From assembly GCA_964007475.1 (NCBI GenBank), contig OZ023273.1:88142841-88206840 (forward strand): a stretch of 64,000 nt of DNA. The letters are read 5' to 3'. The notes under the pieces were generated by a model. The model was not told the DNA's origin and searched no databases. It saw nothing but the letters and a program-made list of their open reading frames with translations. This document shows positions 22,113 to 34,705 of the stretch, one piece after another. How positions within the stretch are numbered: the stretch's first letter is position 1; each line of letters opens with the position of its first letter. This DNA is from Hybos culiciformis (lineage: Eukaryota; Arthropoda; Insecta; Diptera; Hybotidae). The position numbers were made by a program, and so were the translations under genes.

Positions 22113-25100
22113 CGTACCGTCCTAGGAATATGTTGGTAAGTCGAGTTTCTGACTTTATGCGGGAGTAAGATTTTTGGATTAAGATTTATTAGTTACACCT
22201 TATGTCAATTTTTTAACTATTTATCTCTAAAAATACGCCTCTGAGAGCCTTTCAAAGAGTTATCAATTTTCAACATTTGAAAAAATTTCCAAGCAAGAAC
22301 TTGAAAAGTCGAAATACCACCTTTTTGTACGGATGTTTCATAAATAATTTAGTCGTAACTCTAGTTACAAACATAATGCAGGGATTGTTTGTTTTTTATC
22401 AGGTTGTAAGTTTAGTTATAAATATTTTTACTTTTTTAATCATAAATTTAAGGGTTGTAAGTAACAGTTACCAACTTTTTGACCGAAATAAAAATGAAAC
22501 CCTAGGTATGTTACTTCACTTGCAAACTTATTTTATGGAAACTTCGTCACAATTACAAAAGTTGCAAAATACTTAGTTTTTATAAATTTTTATTGAATTT
22601 GTGTTATTTTGGCGGGATAATGTGAAATTTTACGGACTAAAAGCTTTATAAAGTATGCTTTACTTTAATCTTCATTTGTGAAAAAAATATACGATTGGTA
22701 ATACCTTGAAATCAGATGATTGATGTAAAAATTGATAACTTAAAAAAAATATTATAATAATAACTGATAAAAAATTTTAAATAAAAGCAAAATGTTATCT
22801 AGAGGAAAAATTTTACTAAATTTGGCAATTAAAAAAGGTAAGTTAAGTATAATTTCAAAACAGAAAATATTAAATTTATTTTGTACGTTCACAGTAGAAG
22901 ACAAAACCAATGCATCAGGAATCGCTTCAAAGGACGAAATGAATAATGATCTTAATCCCGGTTAGTAAACTACTCAAATTTATCAACCAAATAGTTGAAT
23001 TAATTTAAATATTTTGCATAGGAACAAATGAATGTCAGTTAGAAATTCAAAATTCTTTTAATGAATCATCACCAGAACCCTTTTTTACTGACAATGAGTC
23101 CAATTTCGAGCCTGCTAGTAATGAATCAGAAACATCCGAATCTGCATCTGACTATGATACTGATGTTCGAACTAATTTAAAGAGGAATCCTTCAAAAAAT
23201 ACAACTATTCGTAATAATTGCGATTCAATACCATCACAAAATCGCAGTGTTGAATTAAACAGCCCATCATTTAGTCCAATAACACCAAAATGTAGACAAA
23301 AATCTTTTAAAAAAAATGTGGGTAAAAAACGAAAAAGTGTTCCTAATGAGTGGGTAAGAAATTTAATTAAACAGAAATGTAATTCAGGACAACAATATAC
23401 CAATTCAAAAGGTAAAATAATATCAAAAAGAGTAATGAAACCATCCTGTGGTAAATGTAGAAAAAAATGCTCTGATTTTATTTCGGAAGAGGCAAGAAAA
23501 TCATTATTTGACAGGTTCTGGAAAATTGGCTGCAAAAAAGAACAATGGAATTTTATCTCTAAATATACCGAAATTGTAGGAAAGAAAAGTACAAAGGTGG
23601 GGCCCCTTAAGCGAAGTCGTTCTTGTGTTCGGAAATATTTTATTCCCTCCTTGAATAATCAAGAAGAAAAAAGAAAGGTTTGTTCTACGATGTTCCTAAA
23701 TACATATAGCATTAGTTGGAAATGGATAGATACAGCTACTTCTAAGTGCAGTCTGGGGTCTGGTATTTTGTCTCCCGATAAACGGGGAAAGTACAAAAGA
23801 CCCATCGATTTACATTCACTATCTATAAAAAGTAGTGTTAGGAATCATATACGATCATTTCCAAAAGTTGAGTCTCATTATTTGAGAAAAAAGACCACAA
23901 AATTGTATTTAAGTGACGAAGGACTGAATATTTCGAAAATGTATAGATTATATTTAGAACAAAATACCGATAGGGAAAATGTGGCCACATTGCGACAATA
24001 CCGTGACATCTTTAATTCAGATTTCAACATCTGCTTGTTCAAACCAAAAATTGATCAGTGTAATGAATGTTACTCGTACGAAAACTATAACGATGACGAG
24101 AAAATAGAACACATTGAAATTTATAAAAAACACCTAGATGCAAAAGAACTAGCACGAAGTGTAAAGCAAAACGATAAAGAGGATGCTATTAAATCCGAAG
24201 GTAAACAAATAACTTCATGCTTCGATTTCCAAAAAATACTTACAACTCCCAATAGCGACGTTAATGCACTCTATTACAAAAGAAAGTTCTTCGCTTTCAA
24301 TTTTACTATTTATGACATGGGTCACAAATTAGGCTTGTGCTATGTTTGGGACGAGTCTGTGGCTAAAAGAGGAGGTAATGAAGTTTCAAGTTGTCTTCTC
24401 TATTTCATAAAAAGTAAAGTTGAAAAAGGTTTTCAAGAATTCGTTTTTTGGTCGGACAACTGCCCAGGACAAAATAGAAACAAAATTGTGTTTTCTTTTT
24501 ACTCCTGGGCCAGCTTTCATTTCAAAATTAACATTAAACACAAATTTTTAATAAAACGAAGGGGACAGTGTCCATGCCACCATTGAGAAGGACAAAAAAT
24601 GGTATTCAATAATTAGAAACGCTAAAGTTTCAGGTGATAAATATGAAGTAATTGAAATGACAAGTGAAGAGTTTTTTAATTACAAAGAATTATCTTCAAA
24701 ACTCTCTTTTAGTGCTAATCCAAAAATTAATTTTTCAAAAATTAGGGAAATTTGTTTTAATAAAGATAATTCTAACGTTATGTTATTTAAAGAAAATTTC
24801 GATCAAAAGGAGTACAATCAATGTGTTCTATTTTCTTCGAATAATCGTGGTCGCAAAAAAAATAATCCTTTTACGGGAGAAATAAATCAATTGTACGAGG
24901 GGCCGCTACCTATAAGCGTTAAAAAAAAAATGATTTGATGAGCTTATGCAACAGTATGATAATACCAAAAACGTGTCATCAATTTTATAAAAATTTAAGT
25001 GTTCATAATATTAATGACACTGACTCTGAAAATATTTTTCCGAGAATTATGTTTATAAGTAGAGTTAAATACTTGTTATTGGAAGAATTGAGGCAACAAG

Positions 25101-25359
25101 AGTATGTAACTTGACTTATGACCAAGTCACTGTGTAAATTGTCCAAGCTAAAAGTTGAAAAGGCTCTTAAACTCAATAGAATTCAATATTTGTGAAAGAA
25201 GGTATTTATAATACGATTCTATATTCAAAAATCTTTCATTTGATGTATGACACTAAAATTTATCACTTAATTTAAAACGTTGATAAGAAATTTTTGGTTT
25301 TTCGCTTCTCCTGAAAAGTAGCGTTTTTCGAGTTATCAACATATTCCTTGGACGGTACG
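22113..25359 (+). mobile_element. Sola-like DNA transposon 1
   Basis: Terminal inverted repeats of about 30 bp start CGTACCGTCC and contain AGGAATATGTTG; the right copy is the exact reverse apart from a few changes. ATAT flanks both ends (22109-22112, 25360-25363), a 4-bp duplication. A three-exon transposase gene lies inside. The 22113-22790 stretch before the gene holds only AT-rich sequence. Sola elements have 4-bp duplications, which supports the tentative superfamily call. Confidence 0.75.
22792..25114 (+). pseudogene. Sola-like transposase (SDNCPGQN motif)
   Basis: Exon 1 22792-22837 (MLSRGKILLNLAIKK, GTAAGT donor), exon 2 about 22895-22961, exon 3 from 23023. Exon 3 contains a cysteine cluster (SCGKCRKKCSDF), a second CNECYSYENY near 24060, CFDFQKIL at 24218, YKRKFFAFNFTIYD at 24272 and the catalytic-looking SDNCPGQNRNK at 24453. 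These match the transposase family with an S-D-x-C-x-G-Q-N motif that I assign tentatively to Sola. Frame breaks occur near 24555 and in an A-run near 24920; the stop TGA is at 25112-25114. It would excise and insert the element if intact. Confidence 0.75.
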
Positions 25360-25363
25360 ATAT

Positions 25364-25766
25364 GATTCATTCACCGCTTACTATGTCACATTAAATGAAA
25401 TCTAGTATCAATAATTGAAATTGAGCAAGGAGAAACTAATCAAACTGAAATCTACTATCAACAATTGAAATCTAGAAAGGAGAAATAGATGATAATTGCA
25501 GAAACTAGATTTTAATAATTTTTCAAATTTGTCTAAAACTATTTTAAAACTATATTCTAGTTTTAAATTTTCAATATTGTAATCTAGTTTACCAAAATAA
25601 CTGGAATATTAATGATCTGAAATGGAATCTATGTTCGGTAAATAATTTGTAAAATTTTACCTAGAAATCTAGCTTTTGAGAACTAGATTTTTGCGTGAAC
25701 TAGCTTCTGAAACTATAAAACTATTTTCAATAATTGAATTTCCCAGTAAAAATCGATTAACTAGAT
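25364..25766. repeat. CTAG-rich repeat, middle part
   Basis: Recurring GAAATCTA, AACTAGAT and CTAGAAA words, related to 7600-8250. It was cut by the Sola-like element on the left (22050-22112 carries ACTAGAATCTAGTG) and by a hAT MITE on the right. Confidence 0.5.
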
Positions 25767-26371
25767 CAGTGGTACGCAAACTTTTTACCTCCCGGCACAA
25801 AATAGAAAAAAAAAAAGTCAAGGCACAAATAGAAAGAATGTATCTTTTATATAGAATTTTTTTAATAAAATGAAATTACATGTATATATTTTATTTAATG
25901 GGATGAGTGCGCTTGTTTTTTGGCGCAAATAAATTTTATACGTGGTTCGATTTTTGTTAAACAAACTCGCAGCTCATCATCCAACAAAATTTAGGAGAAA
26001 TTATTTAAGAAAAAAGCTCTTGCAATTTTTTATAATAATTTTATTCAAATTTTACCCTCTCTTAAGAGCACATTTGCCAAGTGATTTGAATCGTACTATA
26101 TTAAAAATTTCAAAGAAAAATAGCAAGGCCTACTATGGAGAATTTAAAGCAAATTCGAATTTTCCATAAAAAATTCAATTAAATAACGGTCACTTTTATC
26201 AATTATTGTTACCTCTTGACAGTGTTTTGTTTTTATTAAATAACTACAAAAAAAATATTTTAACTTTTTTTTTTTTATTATATAACTAAAAAAAAATATT
26301 TTCGTACTAAATATTTTCGCATTAGCGGCACAATTTAAATTCTTTTACGGCACATAGTTTGCGTACCACTG
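25767..26371. repeat. hAT MITE with 8-bp duplication
   Basis: Terminal repeats CAGTGGTACGCAAACT on both ends, flanked by AACTAGAT at 25759-25766 and 26372-26379. Both the CAGTGGT start and the 8-bp duplication are hAT hallmarks. An interior open frame (25942-26169) resembles a hAT C-terminal fragment, so this is a deletion derivative. Confidence 0.85.
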
Positions 26372-26379
26372 AACTAGAT

Positions 26380-26420
26380 CAAAGCTAGGGATTCTAGCCA
26401 AAATTTATTTAGACTAAAAA
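26380..26420. repeat. CTAG-rich repeat, right part
   Basis: Continues the repeat after the hAT insertion; GCCAAAATTTATTTAGA here is the reverse complement of sequence at 7597-7613. Confidence 0.45.
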
Positions 26421-27490
26421 CACAAATTCCTTTATGAAGCTGGAAATAAGCAATATTTCTAAATAAAAGTATTATTTAATCATTTAATGGGTTTGAGGAA
26501 TGAAGAAGAAAAAGAAAAAAAAAAGAATTTAAGTAATTTTCTATGCCGGTTACAATTCTTTTAATGCACAAATAAAGAATAGTTAAAAAAAAATATAGTT
26601 TTTAACAAATTATTCCAGCAATTACGAGCTCAGGAAACTTTTAACTCTATTTTTTTTTCTTTTGAAACACGAAGGAAATATTTTTTATTTCCAATTTTTC
26701 CTTTTTTTTTTACTTATATGAATTATGAGATTTTATGTTTTTTCTACGATAGTTGTTTTTGTTGTTGTTGTTGTAAACATATGTACGTACAACTCGATGC
26801 AATGCGAAAATGAAACGAAAAAAATAAATAAATATAAAAATTATCTAAGAAATATTTTCTTCATTTGAATTATGGTTGTTTGGAAAAGAAAAAAAAAACA
26901 ATATAATAAATAAATAACATAGAAAAAAAAGATTTTCTTTTTTTGTTTAATCTAAAAGTTTTAACTTTTATGGATTTTTGATTTGGATTTGGACAAAGGG
27001 TATAATTAATTTATTTCATAATATTTATAGAACATTCGTTAACCTACTTTTTTTTACTTTGGTGAAAAATATTTCCGTATAAATGCAATTATAATAATAT
27101 AGTCTAATAGGTAATAGGTAATAAATTTAATATTTCCATATCAATGTTTTCTATTTTAATATCAAGTATTAAGTCTTAACTGAAAAGAAATTCTCAGAAA
27201 AGTAATTGCAATTTCCATAAAAACAATTCTCAAAATAATAATGTTCCATTCGGGAAACAGGAAACTGTGTTTTCTAGGAAAAGTACGGATATCAAAATAA
27301 TGCACTAAAATACTTGTGTATAGTATAGTTACAACAATTATAGAAAAAGAGCATAATAATTAGATCTCGTATAAACGATAATAATAAAAATAGGTTTCCA
27401 AGAAATCTTTGATTTAATTACAGTAATAAAAATTGATAATAGTGCATAATTTAAATAAACCACCGTATTCGGGAATCATTAATAAAATAT
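26421..27490. other. AT-rich interval without genes
   Basis: Low-complexity A/T runs and a short GTT microsatellite (about 26755-26775). No coding, RNA or paired terminal repeats seen. Confidence 0.4.
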
Positions 27491-27790
27491 CTTTGAAGGG
27501 CGATCAAAGGAGTATAAGTAAATTTTTTACAAAATATACATTATTTGAATCTGCAGTACTGCTTACGTATTCTGTAAAAATTTCATGAGTAGATTCATAA
27601 CAGTATAACTAAATAGATAAAACTTTGGGCGATCAAAATAGTATAAGTCGCCTTATACTAATAATGCGAGATAATTGTAGTTTTTAATCTAAGCAAGCAT
27701 TGATTTATTAAAGTATTCGGTCTTATAGGTTTGTGACTTCAAAAAAAAAATTATTATTTAATTAATTAAGTGAAGTGTTTTTATACTGGG

Positions 27791-30578
27791 ATGAATCCTA
27801 CAAGCCGAGCTGCCAAAATAGTTGCACTTGCAAAAAAATCAGGTAAGAATAATGTTATAAAAGGACTATGAAGAAATAATTACATGCTAGTTTTTTTTGC
27901 TAGCTAAAACCATTTTTGAAGTGAACACTCAAGAAAAATCAAACAATAATTCTTCCACTATTTTTGAAGAGGTAATAGAGACTGAAATAGAAGATTTGTT
28001 GAATAATAGCAAAAGAATAGGTAAGGTTTTTTATTTGAATTTTATTACATATACATATGTACCTAATTTTTATTTTTTTTTTGTTTTCAAGAGAATGAAT
28101 GCAATATTCCTTTAGATTTCGACAGTGATAATTCTGTCAGCGATAAGAACTATTTTCCGAGTTCCTCGCCAGCTTCAAACGCAGTAAGTGATGTAATATT
28201 ACTGAATGAGGATATTACCACTGATAAACAAGTGATGACTAGTGCAAGTACTGGACTCACAGAATTTCCAGCCAAAAAATTTTCAGTAAAAGCCAAAAAA
28301 GATCGGAAACTGAAACGATGTAGCGGTCACCAATATATTTTGGTACGAGAAAGAAAAATGAAATTTGGTACGAGAAAGAAAAATGAGGTCCTTAGGAAAT
28401 TGCCGTCAAAATTGCAAAGAAAAAATAAATGCAGATTTAAGGCAAACACTTTTTAATGAGTACTGGAACATTGCAAATCATTCCAAACAAGTTGCATATT
28501 TAGGATCACTCATTAATACTGTTCCAACGAAAGTGACAAGGAAAAGAGAAAACATTTTGGAAATAGACAGAAAAAGTAGAAATGTTACGAACGTTTTTTT
28601 TTTTTTTAAGGTGAACGGGGAAAAAGTAAAAGTGTGTCGCTCTTGTTTTATTAAAACATACGACGTAAGCCAAATGTTTGTTACCAATGTTATCAAAAAA
28701 ACTGGATCCACACATCTGGGATACCAGTGAAGAATAGGCGAGGAGGATTACGACTCAACCTAAAACATTCTGATTAAACCATTAATGCAGTTGTTGAACA
28801 TATCCTTTCATTTCCATCATATGAGTCACACTACACAAGGCGCACTTGTAAAAAAAAATATTTACCATCTCACCTTAATTTGCAGAAAAAATTTAATCTG
28901 TATTGCGAAACAACATCTAATACTGTTTCCAGAAAAGTTTATTCCAAAGAATTTCATAAACTTAATTTAAGTTTCAAGATTCCTCAAGTGGGTACATGCA
29001 ATACATGTGACACCTTAAAAATGAAAATAAAATCCGAAATAGTTCCAGAAGGGCAAAAAAAGTACCAAGTGGAATTAAATGAGCATCATGATCTTGCAGA
29101 TAATGCATACGCTATAAAAAGAACAGATAACCATCTTGCTAAAAATGATCCAACTTTAAGAGTATTTGCCTTTGACCTTCAGCAGTGCCTACCCACTCCA
29201 TATCTCAATACTTCAGTAGCCTTCTACAAGCGTCAGCTTTGGACATATAATTTAACAATCCATAATCTTGGAAATGGGGATGTGAAATGTTACATGTGGC
29301 ATGAGGCTGAAGGGGGACGTGGAGCTAATCAAATAGCTACTACGTTGTATGAAGAGCTTATAAATTTAAAAGATGAGGTAAAACATATTGTGTTATATTC
29401 TGATACCTGTGGAGGTCAGAATAAAAATTCTCATGTAGCAGCCTAGGGTTTTTGAAACTCGACCATTTTCGTAAGCTCGAGCCTTCAAGCTTTTTCTCTA
29501 AGGAGGATCGGGTAGCTCGAGCCACCCGAGCCTTCTTAAAAATAAAATACATAGGAAAAAACAATGGCATAAAGAAACCAATTTCAGGGCATAAAATTTT
29601 AACTTTACTCTTCTAATTTAAACATAATTTACTCATTACAAAATTATAAAAATAACAATAAATATTGCAAAATTATTAAACGAAACGTTATAAAATATAA
29701 AAAAAACAAAACATCATAAAATATAAAAACATAAAAAATCCATTTCAGTGTATCATTTTCTGTTAAAATTGACTGTGACTTATAAGATTGAAGTGAAATA
29801 TTTCCTTATATAAACTTTTCTGTTCAATAAAATAAAAAAAAACAAAAGTAAAATGTAAAACATTAAAAATGCTGAGCTCGAGCCACTAGCAGATAAAAAC
29901 TCGATCTTCATTCAAGCAAAAACAGACGAGCTTGCTCGAGCTTTTTGGATCGAGCCGGCTCGGTCCAAAAACCGTATAGCAGCCAAATTCTTATCTCTAA
30001 TGCAACACAAACCATCATTAGAAATAGTTGATCATAAATTCATGGTTAGTGGACATAGTCATATGGAGTGTGACATAGACCATGGTTTGATCGAAAAACA
30101 AAAAAAAAGAAGTGAATATGCTATATCTCATCCATATGATTGGTACCAATTAGTTCGCATAGTTGGAAAGAAAAAAAAATTAGTAGTAAGAGAAATGACC
30201 TACGACCATTTTTTTAATTTCGCCTCATTTTGAAAAGATGAGTTAGTAATGAGAAAAAAAGATTGTGATGGCGAAATTTTTAAGTGGCAATCTGTAAAAT
30301 GGTTAAGATACACTAATGTATCTGGACAAATTTATTTCAAACATAGTTTGAAAGAAGATGAAATTTTTAAATGTGTGTCATATTTAAGGCGGGGTCATCC
30401 AAACCCAAAATTGGTACCAAAAAAATTGTACACAGATATACTTCCAATTTCGAAAGAAAAAAAAACGATTTAATAAGTCTTTTGCCACTTATACAACCGG
30501 AATTTCATCAATTTTATAAAAATTTCCAATTCAGCCACTAATTCATACCCAGATATTGAAGAATATAATGAAGAGTAA
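27791..30578 (+). pseudogene. Sola-like transposase 2 (SDTCGGQN motif), interrupted
   Basis: Exon 1 27791-27841 (MNPTSRAAKIVALAKKS), exon 2 about 27902-28021, exon 3 from 28092. Motifs parallel to the first copy: CRQNCKEKINADLRQ near 28395, CNTCDTLKMK near 28998, FAFDLQQCLPTP near 29168, YKRQLWTYNLTIH near 29226 and YSDTCGGQNKN near 29397. A 25-bp tandem duplication near 28337-28387 shifts the frame, another break lies near 28720, and a hAT MITE at 29444-29976 splits the coding sequence two dozen bases after the SDTCGGQN motif. The C-terminal part resumes at 29985. Confidence 0.75.
29444..29976. repeat. hAT MITE inside the transposase
   Basis: Ends TAGGGTTTTTGAAACTCGACC and the complement of TACGGTTTTTGGACCGAG. 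The 8-bp duplication TAGCAGCC is exact (29436-29443, 29977-29984). CTCGAGC words are frequent in the ends. Confidence 0.88.
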
Positions 30579-30835
30579 TTTCTTGTTTAGTTTCTTATCT
30601 TGAGTTTTTAAAGTTAATAACAATAAAAACCGAATTAATATTTTTTGTTATTTAGTTAGCTATTTTTGTTAAAATTTAATCTTAACATTTTATTTAAACT
30701 TTATTTTATTTTTTCAAAAAAATTTTATATAATTAATTAATAAATTGAATTCATATTAAAATGGTTTTGTTGCATAAAAAAATAAAAACAAATACAATAT
30801 AAATACATGGTTTTTTATTTGATCATAACAGTATG

Positions 30836-33539
30836 TAGAGTATGGCTTTCCCGACACTTTTACCAATCCCGGGACCCGACACCTAAAAAAATTAAATTCC
30901 CGGGAAATCCCGAGACCCGGGATTTCTAATATATTTTGCTTAAAGTCTAATTCAATCAAAAATACACAAAATAACACTTTGAAGCAGATTTATTTTTAAA
31001 AATTTATTCAAAACGATAACATTGGTATATAACAAAAAATAAACTTCAAAATAAAAATTAGTTATTCGTTAACTCTTTTCTTTGTAACAAAAAATAAAAT
31101 AAAAAATAATATTTATATTATAGTAAATATAATATATCATATTATAAAATTATAATGTAATATAATGTAAAAAAATTCTATATATCATATTAATTAAATG
31201 TTTAATTATTGTTTCTTATTTAAAAAGTATGATTTTAAAAAACTTAAAATGTTAAGAGATTTGTCGGTTAAATTTGCCCTCTTTTTGGAACAAAAATTTG
31301 ATGAAGTAGAAAAAACTCTCACTCTCTGTGGAGGTTGGTTGAATAGTTTTTAGGGCGTTGAATAATTTCAATAAGTTTGGTGTTAAATTTCCAGTTCCTT
31401 CAAAAATAAGCATTTCCTTTTGAATAGTTTTATTGTAATTATTTGTAGTAGGATGTTTTATTGTTTGCGATTCCTTTATTGCTAATGACAATTGTTTCTT
31501 CAGAGCTTCTTCAGTGCTTGTAAAAGGAACATTTTTATTTACCTCCACTATATCTATATCACAGTCAGAATCAAAATCTGCTTCAATTGAATTATTATTG
31601 CTGAAAATTCTATTCATAAATTCTTTAATTAATTTTGTTATTACACTTTTCGGGGAAATTGGTAAATCAGTCTTGTTTTCATTTAACGTATATGAATCTG
31701 GATTTTGCAAATATTTCAATAAAGATACTAAATCAATGTGATACTAAATCAATAATTCGTTTTTTTATAGATTCCAATAATTCTTTCGCAATATTTGAAT
31801 CGTATCCTTCCAAGGTTTTATAAAGAAAGATAATAATACATTCATTAGTGATTAAATTTGAATCTCGTCTGCCCAGTGCTTCCACAGCTATCTTAATAGG
31901 TTTTAAAACATTTAGCAAATCCTGAAGTGGTCGTTTAAAATCATCGTTCTAATAAAAGGAACAATTTAAATCAATTATTGCTTTCAAAATACAATCGAGC
32001 ACCTTGAAGAACCGATCCAACATGGTTTCAATGCTGTTCCACCTGACTTTACAGTCTAAAAGCAAGTTTAACTCTCGTCCATGTTCAGTCTTTATATAAC
32101 TTTGTAAAATAGCATTTTTAACAGGAGCTAATTTGAACAATCTGACAATTTTGCGAACAGTGTCTAAAGCAGCTTTAAAATCAGGGCGCAATATTAGAAC
32201 CGCCGAAACCACATCCTCATTATAAGATGTGGATGAGAATGAAATGTTTTCACTGTCAGAGTAATTTTCTTTGTCGTTTTCACTTTCATTTGTTGTGGTT
32301 GTAAGAGAAACAGAAACATTAACATCTTTGTAAATAACATCAAGAACAGCCAAATGAATGGCGTGGTTGTAGCACTGCTGATGATAATAAGGTGAGTTTC
32401 GTCCAAATTTTCTCATTACTGATGCCCCATCAGTTGTTGATGCTACTATACCATTAACACCCGATAAGCCGAATTCATTAAGCTTTTGATCAACTAAACC
32501 TAGAGCTACTTCGGAAGGACAGCTACCAATAATTTTGGCGAGTTCTAAATTAATCACATCTCCACCTAATGTATGAATATTAACATTTATGTGCCTACGA
32601 TTTTTTATACTGGTCCACTCATCCAGTGTTAGACTAAATTTGGCTTCTCTTCTTTTTAACTGTTTAATTTGATCGATAATCTGTTGTCTTGCAACTTCAA
32701 AATAATCATAAATTAGTTTCATGACATTTTTGTTAACTATGGGCAAATTAAATTGTCGCTCTTTTAAAGCCTGACGAATAAATTGGCTTTTGCAAATCCC
32801 ATTTACAGAAAAACCATCAACAGCAGCAAGTCTGGAAACAATTTCAGCTAATGACTGTCTTTTTGTAAAATTGAGTACTGATGCTGTCAATGGTTTTTGA
32901 ATTTTTGATTTTTTTAATGAACATTGTTCATCTTCATTTTGTTTGCGTTTGTTTATGTTAACTTTAATTTCATGTGCCGAATCTAAATGTCGACTTAAAC
33001 CGCTTGTCGATGATCCTTTGCAAGCAATTAATTTATCACATTTAGAGCACTTTGCATTTTCGTTGTCAACTTTGCAAAAATATGTCCATACTTCTGAAAC
33101 TTGTTTATTTTGATTCATGTTTTTGGGATTCATATTCATACATAATATTTAATATATCTATAATAATAAACAAGAAGTGTAAAGATTTTTTGATTATTAT
33201 TTCAATAAGAAAAAATCCTACCTTCTTTTGTAAATAACCTTTTACTTCTTGAAATTTGTTTGCAGCAAAAAAAAATAAACTACCAAAGCGTCAAATGTCA
33301 ATTAAATAAAACTTCATTAATGTCATGTTAGGTGTTGCCATTGTCAGTCAAGTGAAATGAATAGAGGGCGTTCAGAAATTGTTATTAATGCTAGATAGGA
33401 AATATTTTTCATGAATTTTGGCTTAAAATTATTTTATTTTTTCCCGGGAATGAAGAATAATTTCTCGGGATTCGGGATAAGGTAATTCGTGTAAAATCCC
33501 GGGAATACTGTCCCGGGATTTCCCGGGAGCCATACTCTA
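30836..33539 (-). mobile_element. full-length hAT transposon
   Basis: Terminal repeats TAGAGTATGGCT at both ends, followed by CCCGGGA-rich subterminal sequence (about 30848-30925 and 33440-33530). Flanks AGTATG and AGTATA suggest a degraded 8-bp duplication. It contains one broken transposase gene on the minus strand. The subterminal CCCGGGA words may be transposase sites. Confidence 0.8.
31195..33139 (-). pseudogene. hAT transposase with BED zinc finger
   Basis: Starts at 33139. A BED finger lies at residues 12-60 (CSKCDKLIACKG...HLDSAH). The catalytic region has TLDEWTS near 32625 and STTDGASVMRKFGR near 32420, and YNHAIHLAV near 32350. The C-terminal dimerisation block TSTESESFF lies near 31315. 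Lesions: an in-frame TAG at 31949-31951, a 16-bp duplication at about 31724-31755 that shifts the frame, and a further shift near 31300. hAT transposases cut by a hairpin mechanism and leave 8-bp duplications. Confidence 0.85.
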
Positions 33540-33766
33540 AGTATAAGTGTCTTACTGAAAATCGAAATTAAAAATCAAATCAGTATAAGTCGCTTTTTCT
33601 CTTAAATATTTAGAAATAACCAAGGATTCAATTTCAAAAAACGGAGTAAAGTTATACTTTTGCGTATCAATTGATTAAAAATGTACGAAGCACGAATTTT
33701 TATGAAGTTTTTTTGATCTCCTGAAAAATTCGAATTTTTGACTTATACTCCTATATCGCTCCTATA

Positions 33767-34640
33767 TACACTGGAAACTATGTTGCGAGACAATCGTGAT
33801 ATCTCTCGATTTTGAATTCGAATCATTGTTAGTAATTTTTGTAAGCTTTACACTTTCTATCAATGAGAACTAATAACTAACTCATACAAAAACTATTTAG
33901 AAAGTTTTTATTAATAAACCTTTTTTTTCAAATCCTTATGAATTTAATTTTAACTTTGCCAACATTCAGAGAGAAAGACAATTAGCTGTAGTAGAAAAAA
34001 ACAAAAGAGCTGTCATGGGACACCAGATTGGAACGTAGTTAGTTCCTTAGCGTACATATAAGTAATTTTCATTTTTTATCAATTCAAAATTTTATTAATT
34101 TAAAAAGAAACTTTTTTCTACTTTTCCCAGTTTTCTCTAATTTTGCATTTTTTTCATTTAAAGAAACCTTTTTTAAGGAGCAATTTTAGACTGTTTTTTC
34201 GAATTTCGAAGATCTCTTTTGACATCGAAAATTCAAAAAGCTAAAACTAAGAGTCTGTTCACTTATTAGTGATTATTGAAAAAATTGAAATCGGATTTAA
34301 TATTCCAGATTTTTTAATTTGTGAACGACACGATTTTACTGCTGTTATTTAAAAAAATGAAATAATTTTGTCCTAAAGCCGTAGGTCTACTTTTAAGTGA
34401 TTTTGTAGGTCTACTTTTAAGTGAATTCAAAAACTAAAATTGTATAGAAAAGAAAAAAGCGGCAAAAATGGGTAAGAAAATTCGGTCGGTCACGTATTAT
34501 TATAAGTTTTTGATTTCAGTCAGCCAAATATTATTTTATAAGTAGTTGATTTTAGCAGATTATACAGAATGCAGAAAATTACGTCCTCAATTTAGAAATT
34601 GTGACTCTAAGTTTATCAATTTTCATACAACGTTCAATAA
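33767..34640. other. AT-rich interval with small tandem duplications
   Basis: A 24-bp tandem pair (GTAGGTCTACTTTTAAGTGA at 34381 and 34405) is visible, and just past it a 23-bp pair (GCCGCGARAGGGACTGTTTA at 34657 and 34680). No gene seen. Confidence 0.4.
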
Positions 34641-34705
34641 AAAACTATTACTATTTGCCGCGAGAGGGACTGTTTATTTGCCGCGAAAGGGACTGTTTAC
34701 ATTTT

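Larger units (their letters stand above)
27497..33766 (+). mobile_element. Sola-like DNA transposon 2, nested insertions
   Basis: The ends are approximate. GGGCGATC followed by GGAGTATAAG at 27498 is roughly inverted at 33739-33761 (ACTTATACTCCTATATCGCTCC). A second copy of the motif lies at 27629 and a partial one near 33582. The interior has a gene of the same family as element 1, a hAT MITE at 29444 and a full-length hAT at 30836. No target duplication could be proven. Confidence 0.6.
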
